DNA from: Actinomycetospora chiangmaiensis DSM 45062
GTDB taxonomy: Bacteria; Actinomycetota; Actinomycetes; Mycobacteriales; Pseudonocardiaceae
Assembly: GCF_000379625.1 (NCBI RefSeq)
Contig: NZ_KB903243.1
Location: forward strand, 186,105 to 250,104
Direction of reading: 5' to 3'
DNA length: 64,000 bases
The position numbers and the translations under genes are program-made. The notes below the pieces were generated by a model. That model was given only the letters and a program-made list of their open reading frames with translations. It was not told the DNA's origin and ran no database searches. Positions 49,478-59,077 of the stretch are shown one piece after another; positions within the stretch are counted from its first letter, which is position 1; the number at the start of each line of letters is the position of its first letter.

Positions 49478-49612
49478 GATCGGAACCGAAGGTCTCGCCC
49501 GCCACCGCACGGACCGGTGGCCGCCGCGACCGGATGCACGCCGCGGACGCGTCCGGCGGCGGCGATCAGTGTGTCGATCGCGGTGTTGGGAGCTACTCCC
49601 CCTCGTTCGAAT
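49478..49612 (-). ncRNA. yybP-ykoY manganese riboswitch
   Basis: On the minus strand the RNA begins with the invariant GGGGAGUAGCU (complement of 49591-49601) preceded by GAACGA, and ends with GGGCGAGACC followed by UUCGGUUCCGA (complement of 49483-49500). The two ends pair by GAAC/GGUUC and AGG/CCU-type contacts, as in the family, with GC-rich stems between. The class senses Mn2+ and controls manganese exporters, which is exactly the downstream gene. Exact ends are estimates. Confidence 0.8.
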
Positions 49613-49912
49613 CCGACATTAGCAGGACGACCGGACGTGACCGGTCATCGCGACCCGAATCACGACCGATCGCCGCTCGTCGGGACGTCACGGCACGTCG
49701 CCGCGCCGACCCGCCGTCACCCGCTCGGTCGCACGCCATCCGCCGACCGGTCACCGAGCGGCCACGATCGGGGGCCCGTCGCGGTGGCGGCCCGTGTCGG
49801 ACCGCGCCATGATCGATGTCACATTCTCGAACGGAGCAACGATGCCGTTGTCGACCGCCGGACGGGGCACACGGCGACATCGCAGGACACCGGGGTGGCG
49901 CGAGGAGGCGAG
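49613..49912. other. Gene-free interval between the riboswitch promoter and the next gene
   Basis: A promoter zone for both directions. On the minus strand it must hold the riboswitch promoter. No gene or clear repeat was seen. AT-richer patches occur near 49610-49625 (ATCCGACATTAGC) and 49810-49845 (ATGATCGATGTCACATTC). Confidence 0.4.
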
Positions 49913-50956
49913 ATGACCGTCGACATCGACGTGCGGACCCGGCTGTTCACGTGGTTCACCGACCGCGCGGGCGTGATCGCCATCAGCCGGATGAGCGCCG
50001 AGGACCTCGCCCGGGCCCGCAGCCGGCGGCTCTCGCACAACGTCGTCACCTCGCGGGTGTTCGGGCCGATGCCGGCCGACGTCTCGTTGACCGACCTGCG
50101 GATCGACCTCACGGGCATGACCGGGGCCACCGGGGACGATGCCGCGCCGACGACCCTGCGCGTCTACCGCCCCCACGGCCCGCTGCCCGGCGGGCGCCGG
50201 CGCGAGGACGGGCTGCCGATCGTCCTGAACTACCACGGCGGCGGCGGGTCGCTGGGCAACCTCGACCAGTCGGACTGGCTGTGCGCGTGGGTCGCGGCGC
50301 GGGTGGGCGCCCTGGTGGTGTCGGTGGACTACCGACTCGCGCCGGAGCACCCCTACCCCGCCGGGCGCGACGACGGGTATGCGGCGCTGGTCTGGGCGGT
50401 CCGGCACGCGGAGGCCCTCGGCGGCCGCGCCGACCGGGTCGCGGTGATGGGCGACAGCGCGGGCGGCAACCTCGCCGCGGTGGTGGCGATGCTGGCGCGC
50501 GAGGCCGGGCCGGCCGTCGACGCGCAGATCCTGCTCTACCCGGTCGTCGACCTGACGCTCGACGCACCGTCCACGTCGGCCTTCGAGTACGGGCCGCTGC
50601 TCACCCGCGCGGACATGGACGTGTTCCGGGCCAACTACCTCGGGCCGGACGGCGATCCCACCGACCCGCTCTGCTCCCCGCTGCTCGCCCCCGACCACCG
50701 GGGACTGCCGCGGGCGCTGGTCATCACCGCCCAGGTGGACCCGCTGCACGACGACGGGGTGGCCTACGCCCACCGGCTGCGCGCGGCCGGGGTGCCGACC
50801 CGGCACTCCGACCACGCGCGGGCGGTGCACGGCTTCATCTGCTTCCCCGGCATGTGCCGGGCGGCCGCCGCCGCCCTCGACGAGATCTGCGAGGAGCTGG
50901 CGGCGACCTTCGGCGTCGCTCAGGAGGACATGAAGAGCCCGCCGTTGACCGAGTAG
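49913..50956 (+). CDS. Hormone-sensitive-lipase-family (alpha/beta hydrolase fold-3) esterase
   Basis: A 347-residue HSL-type esterase. The oxyanion motif is NYHGGGGSLGNL, the nucleophile is in MGDSAGGNLAAVVAM, the acid is in QVDPLHDDG, and the catalytic histidine is in ARAVHGFICFPG. The conserved YRLAPEHPYPAGRDD is also present. It hydrolyses short-chain esters in the cytosol. ATG 49913 is behind CGAGGAGGCGAG. Its last 37 bp overlap the convergent phaB gene. Confidence 0.9.
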   Translation: MTVDIDVRTRLFTWFTDRAGVIAISRMSAEDLARARSRRLSHNVVTSRVFGPMPADVSLTDLRIDLTGMTGATGDDAAPTTLRVYRPHGPLPGGRRREDGLPIVLNYHGGGGSLGNLDQSDWLCAWVAARVGALVVSVDYRLAPEHPYPAGRDDGYAALVWAVRHAEALGGRADRVAVMGDSAGGNLAAVVAMLAREAGPAVDAQILLYPVVDLTLDAPSTSAFEYGPLLTRADMDVFRANYLGPDGDPTDPLCSPLLAPDHRGLPRALVITAQVDPLHDDGVAYAHRLRAAGVPTRHSDHARAVHGFICFPGMCRAAAAALDEICEELAATFGVAQEDMKSPPLTE

Positions 50957-51660
50957 ACCTGGCCGGTGATGTAGCCCGAGTCGGGGTCGGCGAGGAACTC
51001 GACGACGCGGGCGACGTCGTCGGGCTGGCCGAGCCGGCCCACCGGCACCTGGGCGACGATCTTCTCCAGGGCCGCCTCCGGTACCCCGGCGACCATGTCG
51101 GTCTCGATGTAGCCCGGGGCCACGCAGTTCGCGGTGATGCCCTTCTTCGCACCCTCCGAGGCGAGCGACATCGTCAGGCCGAACAGCCCGGACTTGGTCG
51201 CGGCGTAGTTGGCCTGCCCCGCGTTGCCGCGCTCGCCGATCACCGACGAGATCGACACGATCCGGCCGCTCTGGCGTTCCCGCATGTGCTGGAAGACCAG
51301 GTGCGACATGTAGAAGGTGCCGGAGAGGTTGACCTGGACGACCTTGTCCCAGTCCTCGACGGTCATCTTGTGCAGCATCTTGTCGGCCGTGATGCCGGCG
51401 TTGTTGACGAGGATGTCGATCCGACCGTGCTGGTCGTAGACCTCCTGCACCACGCGCTCGCAGTCCTCGCGGCTGCCGATGTTGCCCTGGTGGATCGTCA
51501 TGCCGGGGTACTTCTCGGCCAGCTCGGCCGCGGCGTCCCGTCCGCTCGAGTAGCCCACCGCGACCTTGCACCCGCGGTTCGCGAGCCGTTCCGAGATCGC
51601 CTTGCCGATACCGCGCGCGCCCCCGGTCACCACGGCGACCTGTCCGGTCATGTCCGCCAT
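50920..51660 (-). CDS. phaB: Acetoacetyl-CoA reductase (PhaB-type SDR)
   Basis: A 246-residue NADPH-dependent SDR that reduces acetoacetyl-CoA to (R)-3-hydroxybutyryl-CoA. Signatures are TGGARGIG, ILVNNAGITADKMLHKMTVEDWDKVVQVNLSGTFYM (characteristic of PhaB) and the catalytic SVIGERGNAGQANYAATK. The start is ATG 51660. It is divergent from phaC and phaA, with the intergenic region 51661-51914 holding both promoters, so it belongs to a PHB locus. FabG-like activity is an alternative. Confidence 0.9.
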   Translation of the reverse strand: MADMTGQVAVVTGGARGIGKAISERLANRGCKVAVGYSSGRDAAAELAEKYPGMTIHQGNIGSREDCERVVQEVYDQHGRIDILVNNAGITADKMLHKMTVEDWDKVVQVNLSGTFYMSHLVFQHMRERQSGRIVSISSVIGERGNAGQANYAATKSGLFGLTMSLASEGAKKGITANCVAPGYIETDMVAGVPEAALEKIVAQVPVGRLGQPDDVARVVEFLADPDSGYITGQVYSVNGGLFMSS

Positions 51661-51914
51661 CACGACACCCTTCGCTCGTCGTCGTCCGCATCTGGTGCGG
51701 CTCCCACCACGCGAGGACGTGCCCGCTGGTGTCGGCGGTCACACGTATCTATGCGTTCCGCGACACACCCGTGACGAGGCAGAGCCGATCGTCGCAGCTC
51801 ATGCGCCCGACCGCCGCCGAGCGGGTGTTTGCGAACTATGCCTAGCGGACCTACGGTTCGCCGAGCAGCCCGGTGCCGTCGCCTGTCGCCGGCTGCCCGA
51901 GGAGGAATCCCGCC
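51661..51914. promoter_or_regulatory. Divergent promoter region of phaB and phaC
   Basis: 254 bp between the divergent starts, including an AT-richer patch (GTGTTTGCGAACTATGCC) and, for phaC, a GAGGAGGAA ribosome site at about 51899-51907. No phaR regulator gene was seen in the window. Confidence 0.45.
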
Positions 51915-53168
51915 ATGACCGTGACCAGTGACCGCCCGGCCGTCACCGACGGCGCCACCGAGGCCCCGGACGCTCCGGCCATCGACCCGGTCGACCCCGC
52001 GGCCTACCTGCGGACCTTCCGCGGCGAGACGCTGCGCAAGGCCACCACCGCCCTCGTCGAGGGCGGCGCCTACGTCACCACCCGCGCCCTGGCCCAGGCC
52101 GCGACGCCGCACCGCACGGTGTACGACGCCGTCCGCTGGTGGGGCCACGTCCTCGGCCGGCGCCGGCCGACCTGGTCGACCGAGCACCGCATCGTGTGGG
52201 AGACGCCGATCGCGCGGCTGCGCGACTTCACCGACGGCGCGACCGACGACGTCGTGCCGACGCTCGTGCTCCCGCCGCAGGCCGGGCACGACTCGTGCAT
52301 CGTCGACTTCGGGCCCACCCAGTCGCAGATGCAGGTCATCCGCAAGGCCGGCCTGACCCGCGCGTTCACCCTCGACTGGGTCGGCGCCACGCAGGCCACC
52401 AAGGGCACGACGGTCGAGGACTACGTCGCGGTGGTCGACCGTGCCGTGGACAGCGCCCTCGAGGGCACCGGGCACACCAGCGTGAACCTCGTCGGCGACT
52501 GCCAGGGCGGCTGGCTGTCCACCATCTACGCCTGCGTGCACCCCGAGCGGGTCAACACGCTGACCCTGGCCGGGGCGCCCATCGACTTCCACGCCGGCGA
52601 CACCGCCATCGGCGCCTCGTCGCGGGTGACGAGCCGGCGCTACGGCACGCTGCCCTACCGGGCGATGGTCGCGATGGGCCGCGGGAACATGCCCGGCCAG
52701 TTCGTGCTCAACGGCTTCATCGCGATGAGCCCGGACGCCGAGATCGCCAAGCACGTCGACCTGCTGCGCCACCTCGACGACCCGTCCGCGATCGCGCGCT
52801 ACCAGGCGTTCGAGGACTGGTTCAAGCACACGCAGGACGTGCCCGGCACGTTCTACCTGTGGCTGGTCGAGCACCTCTTCACGGGCAACGAGCTCATCGA
52901 GGGCCGGCTCGAGGTGGGCGGGAAGCGCCTGTCGATGGCCGACCTCTCCTGCCCGCTGTTCCTGCTCGGCGGCGCGACCGACCACATCACGCCGCCGGTC
53001 CAGGTGTTCCGGGCCGCCGACGCCGTCTCGACGCCGGCCGACCAGGTCTGGAAGCGCACCGCCCCGGGCGGGCACCTGGGTCTGTTCATGGGCAACCAGG
53101 CGCTGCGCGAGGAGTGGCCGCCCCTCATGACCGAGGTCGCGCGCTACTCGGGAGTCACCTCGAACTGA
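51915..53168 (+). CDS. phaC: Poly(3-hydroxyalkanoate) synthase-like alpha/beta hydrolase
   Basis: A 417-residue PHA-synthase-type alpha/beta hydrolase, longer than class III PhaC (about 360) and shorter than class I (about 590). The nucleophile is C196 in VNLVGDCQGGWLS, the G-x-C-x-G-G lipase-like box of PHA synthases. D356 (GGATDHITPP) and H387 (PGGHLGLFMG) complete the triad. The N-terminal region (1-70) has RTFRGETLRKATTALVEGG and WSTEHRIVWETPIARL. It polymerises 3-hydroxyacyl-CoA on granule surfaces. No phasin or PhaE gene was found in the window, so subunit needs are unclear. Followed 151 bp later by a thiolase gene. Confidence 0.82.
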   Translation: MTVTSDRPAVTDGATEAPDAPAIDPVDPAAYLRTFRGETLRKATTALVEGGAYVTTRALAQAATPHRTVYDAVRWWGHVLGRRRPTWSTEHRIVWETPIARLRDFTDGATDDVVPTLVLPPQAGHDSCIVDFGPTQSQMQVIRKAGLTRAFTLDWVGATQATKGTTVEDYVAVVDRAVDSALEGTGHTSVNLVGDCQGGWLSTIYACVHPERVNTLTLAGAPIDFHAGDTAIGASSRVTSRRYGTLPYRAMVAMGRGNMPGQFVLNGFIAMSPDAEIAKHVDLLRHLDDPSAIARYQAFEDWFKHTQDVPGTFYLWLVEHLFTGNELIEGRLEVGGKRLSMADLSCPLFLLGGATDHITPPVQVFRAADAVSTPADQVWKRTAPGGHLGLFMGNQALREEWPPLMTEVARYSGVTSN

Positions 53169-53319
53169 ACCGATCCCCGTGTCCGGTGCCGCGCCTTGGA
53201 CGCATGTTCGCCCCTGGGGTGTGGGCACCGACACGGGTAGGTTCGAGGACTCCGGCGGTCGTCGCGGTCCTCGCCCGACGTCGTGCTCGCAGACTCCCGA
53301 CACCTCCAGGAGGACGTCC

Positions 53320-54498
53320 ATGCCCGGCTCCGTCATCGTCTCCGGCGCCCGCACGCCGATCGGCAAGCTCTCCGGGGCGTATGCCGACCTCACCGCCCAG
53401 CAGCTCGGCACCACCGCGATCCAGAAGGCCCTCGAGCAGGCCGGCATCGCCGGCGACCAGGTCGAGTACCTGATCATGGGCCAGGTCATCCAGGCCGGCG
53501 CCGGCCAGAACCCCGCCCGCAAGGCCGGGACCGACGCCGGCATCCCGATGTCGACGCCGTCGTTCACGCTGAACAAGGTCTGCCTCTCGGGCCTCGACGC
53601 GATCGCCATCGCCGACCAGATGATCCAGGCCGGCGACTACGACATCGTCGTCGCGGGCGGCATGGAGTCCATGACCGCCGCGCCGTACCTGCTGCCGAAG
53701 GCCCGCCGCGGCTACAAGTACGGCGGCGGGAAGATCCTCGACGCCACCGAGTACGACGCGCTGACCGACGTCTACGACCAGGAGTCGATGGGCGCGTCCA
53801 CCGAGAAGTTCTCGAAGTCGATCGGCCTCACCCGTGAGGCGATGGACGAGTACGCCGCGTCCTCGCACCAGCGCGCCGCCGACGCCGCCAAGAACGGCCG
53901 CTTCGACGCCGAGTACGCCCCGGTGTCGGTGCCGCAGCGCAAGGGCGACCCCGTCGTCGTCACCGAGGACGAGGGCGTCCGCGGCGACACCACCGCCGAG
54001 GGCCTGGGCAAGCTGCGCCCGGCCTTCTCGAAGGACGGCATCATCACCGCCGGCACGTCCTCGCAGATCTCCGACGGTGCCGCCGCGGCGGTCGTCATGT
54101 CGGAGAAGAAGGCCAAGGAGCTCGGCCTCGAGGTCCTCGCCCGCATCGGTCACCACGGCTGGGTCGCGGGCCCGGACAACTCGCTGCTCTCGCAGCCGTC
54201 GCGGGCCATCTTCAAGGCCCTCGAGCGCGAGGGTCTCGAGCCCAAGCAGCTCGAGATGCTGGAGCTCAACGAGGCGTTCGCCGCGGTGGCGCTGCAGTCC
54301 ACCGCCGAGCTCGGCGTCGACCCGGAGCGGGTCAACCCCGACGGTGGCGCCATCTCGCTGGGCCACCCGGTCGGCATGTCCGGTGCCCGCATCGCGATCC
54401 ACCTCGCGCACGAGCTCAGGCGGCGCGGCGGCGGCATCGGTGCGGCCGGCCTCTGCGGCGGCGGCGGCCAGGGCTCGGGCCTGATCCTGCACGTCTGA
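53320..54498 (+). CDS. phaA: Acetyl-CoA C-acetyltransferase (beta-ketothiolase)
   Basis: A 392-residue biosynthetic thiolase that condenses two acetyl-CoA to acetoacetyl-CoA. The acyl-binding cysteine is C88 in [13 protein letters not shown]; the histidine is in [16 protein letters not shown] and the second cysteine in [14 protein letters not shown] 53320 follows a CAGGAGG ribosome site. With phaC upstream and phaB divergent it supplies acetoacetyl-CoA for polyhydroxybutyrate. A hairpin terminator follows. It could also serve general degradation or mevalonate-type supply. Confidence 0.95.
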   Translation: MPGSVIVSGARTPIGKLSGAYADLTAQQLGTTAIQKALEQAGIAGDQVEYLIMGQVIQAGAGQNPARKAGTDAGIPMSTPSFTLNKVCLSGLDAIAIADQMIQAGDYDIVVAGGMESMTAAPYLLPKARRGYKYGGGKILDATEYDALTDVYDQESMGASTEKFSKSIGLTREAMDEYAASSHQRAADAAKNGRFDAEYAPVSVPQRKGDPVVVTEDEGVRGDTTAEGLGKLRPAFSKDGIITAGTSSQISDGAAAAVVMSEKKAKELGLEVLARIGHHGWVAGPDNSLLSQPSRAIFKALEREGLEPKQLEMLELNEAFAAVALQSTAELGVDPERVNPDGGAISLGHPVGMSGARIAIHLAHELRRRGGGIGAAGLCGGGGQGSGLILHV

Positions 54499-54507
54499 TC
54501 GTTCCCG

Positions 54508-54547
54508 GACGGGCGGTCACCTCACGTCGAGGTGGCCGCCCGTCTTT
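54508..54547 (+). terminator. Rho-independent terminator after the thiolase gene
   Basis: GACGGGCGG-T-CACCTC pairs with GAGGTG-G-CCGCCCGTC (54508-54523 with 54529-54544), loop ACGTC, then TTT. It has one mismatch in a 16-bp stem. This is the clearest intrinsic terminator in the window. Confidence 0.82.
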
Positions 54548-54637
54548 GGTCCGCAGACCTTGCGTAGTGCCGGGCGTCACGTGGAACCCTGCACGCGATC
54601 GCATCCGCGCACGAGCCGACGCAGTGGAGGGCCAAGA

Positions 54638-55726
54638 ATGCCGCAGGAGGTCCTGGGAGTCGTATCCCGGGAGAAGGGCAAGCCGGTCACCGTCGAGACG
54701 ATCGTGGTCCCCGATCCGGGGCCGGGCGAGGCCGTGGTCGCGATCGCAGCGTGCGGGGTGTGCCACACCGACCTGCACTACCGCGAGGGCAACATCGAGG
54801 ACGCCTACCCGTTCCTGCTCGGCCACGAGGCCGCAGGCACGGTCGAGGCGCTCGGTGAGGGCGTCACGGGCCTCGAGGTCGGCGACTACGTCATCCTCAA
54901 CTGGCGCGCGGTCTGCGGGGTGTGCCGGGCCTGCCGCAAGGGCAAGCACCACCTCTGCTTCGACACGCACAACGCCGCCCAGGCGATGACCCTGAAGGAC
55001 ACCGGCGAGGAGCTGAAGCCCGCGCTGGGCATCGGGGCGTTCGCCGAGAAGACGCTGGTCCACTCCGGGCAGTGCACGAAGGTCAACCCCGACATCGATC
55101 CGGCCGAGGCCGGCCTGATCGGCTGCGGGATCATGGCCGGCGCCGGTGCCGCGATCAACACCGGGAAGGTGCAGCGCGGCGAGACCGTGGCCGTCATCGG
55201 CTGCGGCGGCGTGGGCGACGCGGCGATCGCGGGCGCGGCCCTGGCCGGCGCCACCACGATCATCGCGGTGGACACCGAGGACCGGAAGCTCGAGTGGGCC
55301 CAGGGCTTCGGCGCCACCCACACGATCAACGCCAAGAACACCGACCCGGTGCAGGGCATCCGCGACCTCACCGACGGGTTCGGCGCCGACGTCGTCATCG
55401 ACGCGGTCGGCGTCCCGGCCACCTGGAAGCAGGCCTTCGAGGCCCGCGACCTCGCGGGCCGGCTCGTGCTCGTCGGCGTGCCGTCGCCGGACATGAAGCT
55501 CGAGGCGGACTTCCAGCCGTTCTTCTCCCACGGTGGGTCGCTGAGCTCGTCCTGGTACGGCGACTGCCTGCCCAGCCGCGACTTCCCGATGCTGGTCGAC
55601 CTGGCGCTGCAGGGCCGGTTCCCGCTCGACAAGTTCGTCACCGAGCGGATCTCGCTCGACGACGTCGAGTCCTCGTTCGACAAGATGCACCACGGCGACG
55701 TGCTGCGATCGGTGGTGATCCTCTAG
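54638..55726 (+). CDS. mscR: S-(hydroxymethyl)mycothiol dehydrogenase (mycothiol-dependent formaldehyde dehydrogenase)
   Basis: A 362-residue zinc alcohol dehydrogenase family enzyme oxidising S-hydroxymethyl-mycothiol. The catalytic zinc ligands lie in [13 protein letters not shown] and GHEAAG, and the structural zinc set is [18 protein letters not shown] loop: [17 protein letters not shown], about residue 187. The long [33 protein letters not shown] block is typical of MscR/AdhE2 in mycobacteria. ATG 54638 is used. Its stop abuts the start of the metallo-hydrolase (TAG-ATG), as adhE2 and Rv2260 are adjacent in M. tuberculosis. Confidence 0.92.
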   Translation: MPQEVLGVVSREKGKPVTVETIVVPDPGPGEAVVAIAACGVCHTDLHYREGNIEDAYPFLLGHEAAGTVEALGEGVTGLEVGDYVILNWRAVCGVCRACRKGKHHLCFDTHNAAQAMTLKDTGEELKPALGIGAFAEKTLVHSGQCTKVNPDIDPAEAGLIGCGIMAGAGAAINTGKVQRGETVAVIGCGGVGDAAIAGAALAGATTIIAVDTEDRKLEWAQGFGATHTINAKNTDPVQGIRDLTDGFGADVVIDAVGVPATWKQAFEARDLAGRLVLVGVPSPDMKLEADFQPFFSHGGSLSSSWYGDCLPSRDFPMLVDLALQGRFPLDKFVTERISLDDVESSFDKMHHGDVLRSVVIL

Positions 55727-56395
55727 ATGGTGGGCTACGGAGACACCGTCGGGACCGGTGTCAACGACGGCGGTCCGGTCGAGAACGTCGTGACCTCCGG
55801 GAAGTTCGAGCTCGACGGCGGGTCCTGGGACGTCGACAACAACGTCTGGATCCTGGGCGACTCCAGCGAGGTCGTCGTCATCGACGCGGCGCACGACGCG
55901 CAGGCCATCCGCAAGGCGGTCGGCGACCGCAACGTGACGGCGATCCTGTGCACGCACTCGCACAACGACCACGTCAACGCCGCGCCGGCGCTGTCGAAGG
56001 CGCTCGACGCGCCGATCCTGCTCAACCCCGAGGACCGGGTGGTCTGGAACCTCACCCACCCCGACCTCGAGCCGGATGGCCAGCTCGAGGACGGTGAGAC
56101 GTTCACGATCGCCGGGATCGACCTGAAGGCGATCCACACGCCCGGCCACTCGCCGGGGTCGACGTGCTTCTATGCGCCCGACCTCGGGGTCGTCTTCACC
56201 GGCGACACCCTGTTCCAGGGCGGCCCGGGCGCCACCGGCCGCTCGTACTCCGACTACGGGGTCATCCTCGAGTCGATCGAGCGCAAGCTGTTCTCCCTGC
56301 CCGACGAGACCATCGTGCGCACCGGGCACGGGGACCACACGAAGATCGGCGACGAAGCGCCGCATCTGGAGGAGTGGAAGGCAGCGAAGGAATAG
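55727..56395 (+). CDS. Metallo-beta-lactamase-fold hydrolase, Rv2260-like
   Basis: A 222-residue MBL-fold enzyme with the full metal set: THSHNDH (residues 78-84), H in HTPGHSPGST, D in FTGDTLFQGG and H in RTGHGDHTK. It starts right after mscR, so it is cotranscribed. It probably hydrolyses S-formylmycothiol to formate in formaldehyde detoxification, by analogy with glutathione systems. Family function is established (thioester hydrolysis by glyoxalase II-type MBL); the formylmycothiol substrate is inferred. Confidence 0.88.
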   Translation: MVGYGDTVGTGVNDGGPVENVVTSGKFELDGGSWDVDNNVWILGDSSEVVVIDAAHDAQAIRKAVGDRNVTAILCTHSHNDHVNAAPALSKALDAPILLNPEDRVVWNLTHPDLEPDGQLEDGETFTIAGIDLKAIHTPGHSPGSTCFYAPDLGVVFTGDTLFQGGPGATGRSYSDYGVILESIERKLFSLPDETIVRTGHGDHTKIGDEAPHLEEWKAAKE

Positions 56396-57636
56396 CCGGC
56401 CACCCGGATCACGAGTACCCGGCCGCCCCCTACCCCGGGGTCGCGCCGGGTTTCTCGTTCCTGCACGACGACGGGCTCACCCACGAGATCGTTCCCGACG
56501 ACGGGTGCCGCGGCGGGTGGCGGGTCGCCTCCGACGCGGTCGACGACCGGCTGGACGTCCCCCTCGCGGCCCGGGTGCCGGTCCTCGCCTACGGGTCGAA
56601 CTCCTGCCCGTCGAAGATCACGTGGCTGCGCCGCGAGCTCGGCCTGCCCGGCCCCGTCGTGGCGCTGCGCGTCACCGTGCACGGGGTCGCCGCGGTCTGG
56701 GCCGCCGGGCTCCGGGTCCGCGACGACGCCCGCCCGGCCACGCTGGCCGTCACCTCCACTGACAGCAATGCGTCACTGCGTGCACCCAGTGCCAGGACAT
56801 CCACATCGTCGGCGGGTCGGAGGCTCGACGCTGACGGTGTTGGTTTCCTGGCGTCCAGTGCCAGCAGTGACGCATTGCTTGCACCGGAGGTGCACCACGT
56901 CTGGCTGGCGACGCCGGAGCAGGTCGCCGTGCTCGACCGGTGCGAGGGGCGGGGCACCCGCTACGACCTGGCGTGGCTGCACGCGGCGACGGTCGTCGAC
57001 GAGCGGGGCGTGCGGCTGGACCCGGTGCTGGCCTACTGGCCCGCCCCGCGGCGCCCCGGGGAGGAGCCGCGCACCGACCGGTCGCCCCTGCTCGTCGACG
57101 GCGCCCCGGTGCGGGTCCGGGACGTGGCGCAGGCCGACGCGCGCCACCTGGTGGGCGTCCCCGGCCCGGTCCCGCACGGCGCGGCGACGGTGGTGGCCAC
57201 GGGCTGCCCCGACCCGCGGCTGTGGCCGGACCGGGTGTTCGTCTACGGCACGTTGCAGCCCGGGGCGTCGGCCTGGTGGCGGCTCGCGCCGCACGCCCGG
57301 GCGAGCGCACCCGCCGTCGGGACGGGGCAGGTGTACGACACGGGCCGGGGCTACCCGGCGCTCGTGGCGGGGCCGGGCACGGTGCACGGGCACGTGGTCA
57401 CGCTGGCCGATCCGGGACGGGCCCTGCCGGCGCTCGACGCGTACGAGGGGCCGGACTACCGGCGCGAGCGGGTGGTCGTGTACCGGGAGGCGAACGACGC
57501 GGAGCGCTCGGCCGACGGATCGGCGACGGCGTCCTCCACCGGGTCGCCCGTGGCCGTGGAGGCCTGGGCCTGGCTGTGGGACACCGCCCCGCCGCCCGCC
57601 TGGCCGACCGTGACCGGCTCCTGGTCCGACGCCTGA
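56374..57636 (+). CDS. Gamma-glutamylcyclotransferase-like fold protein with in-frame palindromic insertion
   Basis: A 420-residue protein. The N-terminal part has VLAYGSNSCPSKI (AYGSN) and a second GGCT-type half starts near residue 290 with VFVYGTLQPGASAWWRL and ends LDAYEGPDYRRERVVVY. GGCT-like enzymes cleave gamma-glutamyl amides. The start is GTG 56374, overlapping the MBL gene by 22 bp; no better start was seen. Residues about 128-170 come from a 116-bp palindromic element (56764-56879), unlike the rest, so the original gene was shorter. The 3' 181 bp are antisense to a membrane protein gene. Confidence 0.65.
   Translation: MEGSEGIAGHPDHEYPAAPYPGVAPGFSFLHDDGLTHEIVPDDGCRGGWRVASDAVDDRLDVPLAARVPVLAYGSNSCPSKITWLRRELGLPGPVVALRVTVHGVAAVWAAGLRVRDDARPATLAVTSTDSNASLRAPSARTSTSSAGRRLDADGVGFLASSASSDALLAPEVHHVWLATPEQVAVLDRCEGRGTRYDLAWLHAATVVDERGVRLDPVLAYWPAPRRPGEEPRTDRSPLLVDGAPVRVRDVAQADARHLVGVPGPVPHGAATVVATGCPDPRLWPDRVFVYGTLQPGASAWWRLAPHARASAPAVGTGQVYDTGRGYPALVAGPGTVHGHVVTLADPGRALPALDAYEGPDYRRERVVVYREANDAERSADGSATASSTGSPVAVEAWAWLWDTAPPPAWPTVTGSWSDA
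56764..56879. repeat. Palindromic repeat element inside the GGCT-like gene
   Basis: Terminal arms AGCAATGCGTCACTGC (56764-56779) and GCAGTGACGCATTGCT (56864-56879) are perfectly inverted. The middle is an imperfect inverted repeat too, with paired parts such as CCAGGAC and TCCTGG. Lower GC content and two TTGGT/TTT patches stand out from the host gene. It keeps the reading frame. No transposase is linked, so it resembles a MITE or short palindromic repeat. Confidence 0.8.
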
Positions 57637-58004
57637 CCGGGCCCGGGCCTCTCGGGGCGGGCGTGCCGCGGCGGGGTGACCGCCACCGGCACGGAGACGG
57701 TGAGGCGGCCCGCCGTCGGGACGAGGGCGATGTAGTCGGGCCCCGAGTGGGGCTCGGTCACCGACTCGTCGGCGTCCGGCTGCCCGTCGGGCACCGGCCC
57801 GGCGTCGGGAACGGCGCGGGAGCGGCGCAGCAGCACCGCGGCCCGGGCGAGCAGCGCGAGGCCCACGAGGAGCGCGAGCCCGGCCACGCCGAACGCCACC
57901 AGCGCGAGCACCGGCGAGTGCAGCCGCGGGGCCTGCGTGATCGCCAGCGGTGCGGCCGCGGCGAGCAGCGCGACGGTCACGACGAGCACGACCAACAGCC
58001 GCAT
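57456..58004 (-). CDS. Hypothetical two-helix membrane protein
   Basis: A 182-residue protein starting at ATG 58004 (MRLLVVLVVTVALLAAAAPL). Two membrane helices are at about residues 2-20 and 28-52, then an Arg-rich segment and a Pro/Gly-rich cytosolic tail. The tail after residue 120 lies opposite the end of the GGCT-like gene and may be spurious, with the true end possibly earlier. The family is unknown. Confidence 0.5.
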   Translation of the reverse strand: MRLLVVLVVTVALLAAAAPLAITQAPRLHSPVLALVAFGVAGLALLVGLALLARAAVLLRRSRAVPDAGPVPDGQPDADESVTEPHSGPDYIALVPTAGRLTVSVPVAVTPPRHARPERPGPGQASDQEPVTVGQAGGGAVSHSQAQASTATGDPVEDAVADPSAERSASFASRYTTTRSRR

Positions 58005-58150
58005 CCCCCACCCCCGCCCCACCCGACCAGGGTCGTCATGCTGCTCGATCCCGCGGCGATCCCTCCAGCACCCGGCCGGGTCCGACCCGATCACGATCGG
58101 GTGGACCGTCCCGGTTGGACAGCCCGACGGGCGGACGGGACAGTGATCGC

Positions 58151-59073
<923 letters not shown>

Positions 59074-59077
<4 letters not shown>

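Noticed and set aside
49478-49540. Reading the GC-rich stem region before GDT1 as a coding extension
   Set aside because: The longer open frame crosses the riboswitch 3' half; the E-x-G-D-K protein begins cleanly at GTG 49414 behind a ribosome site.
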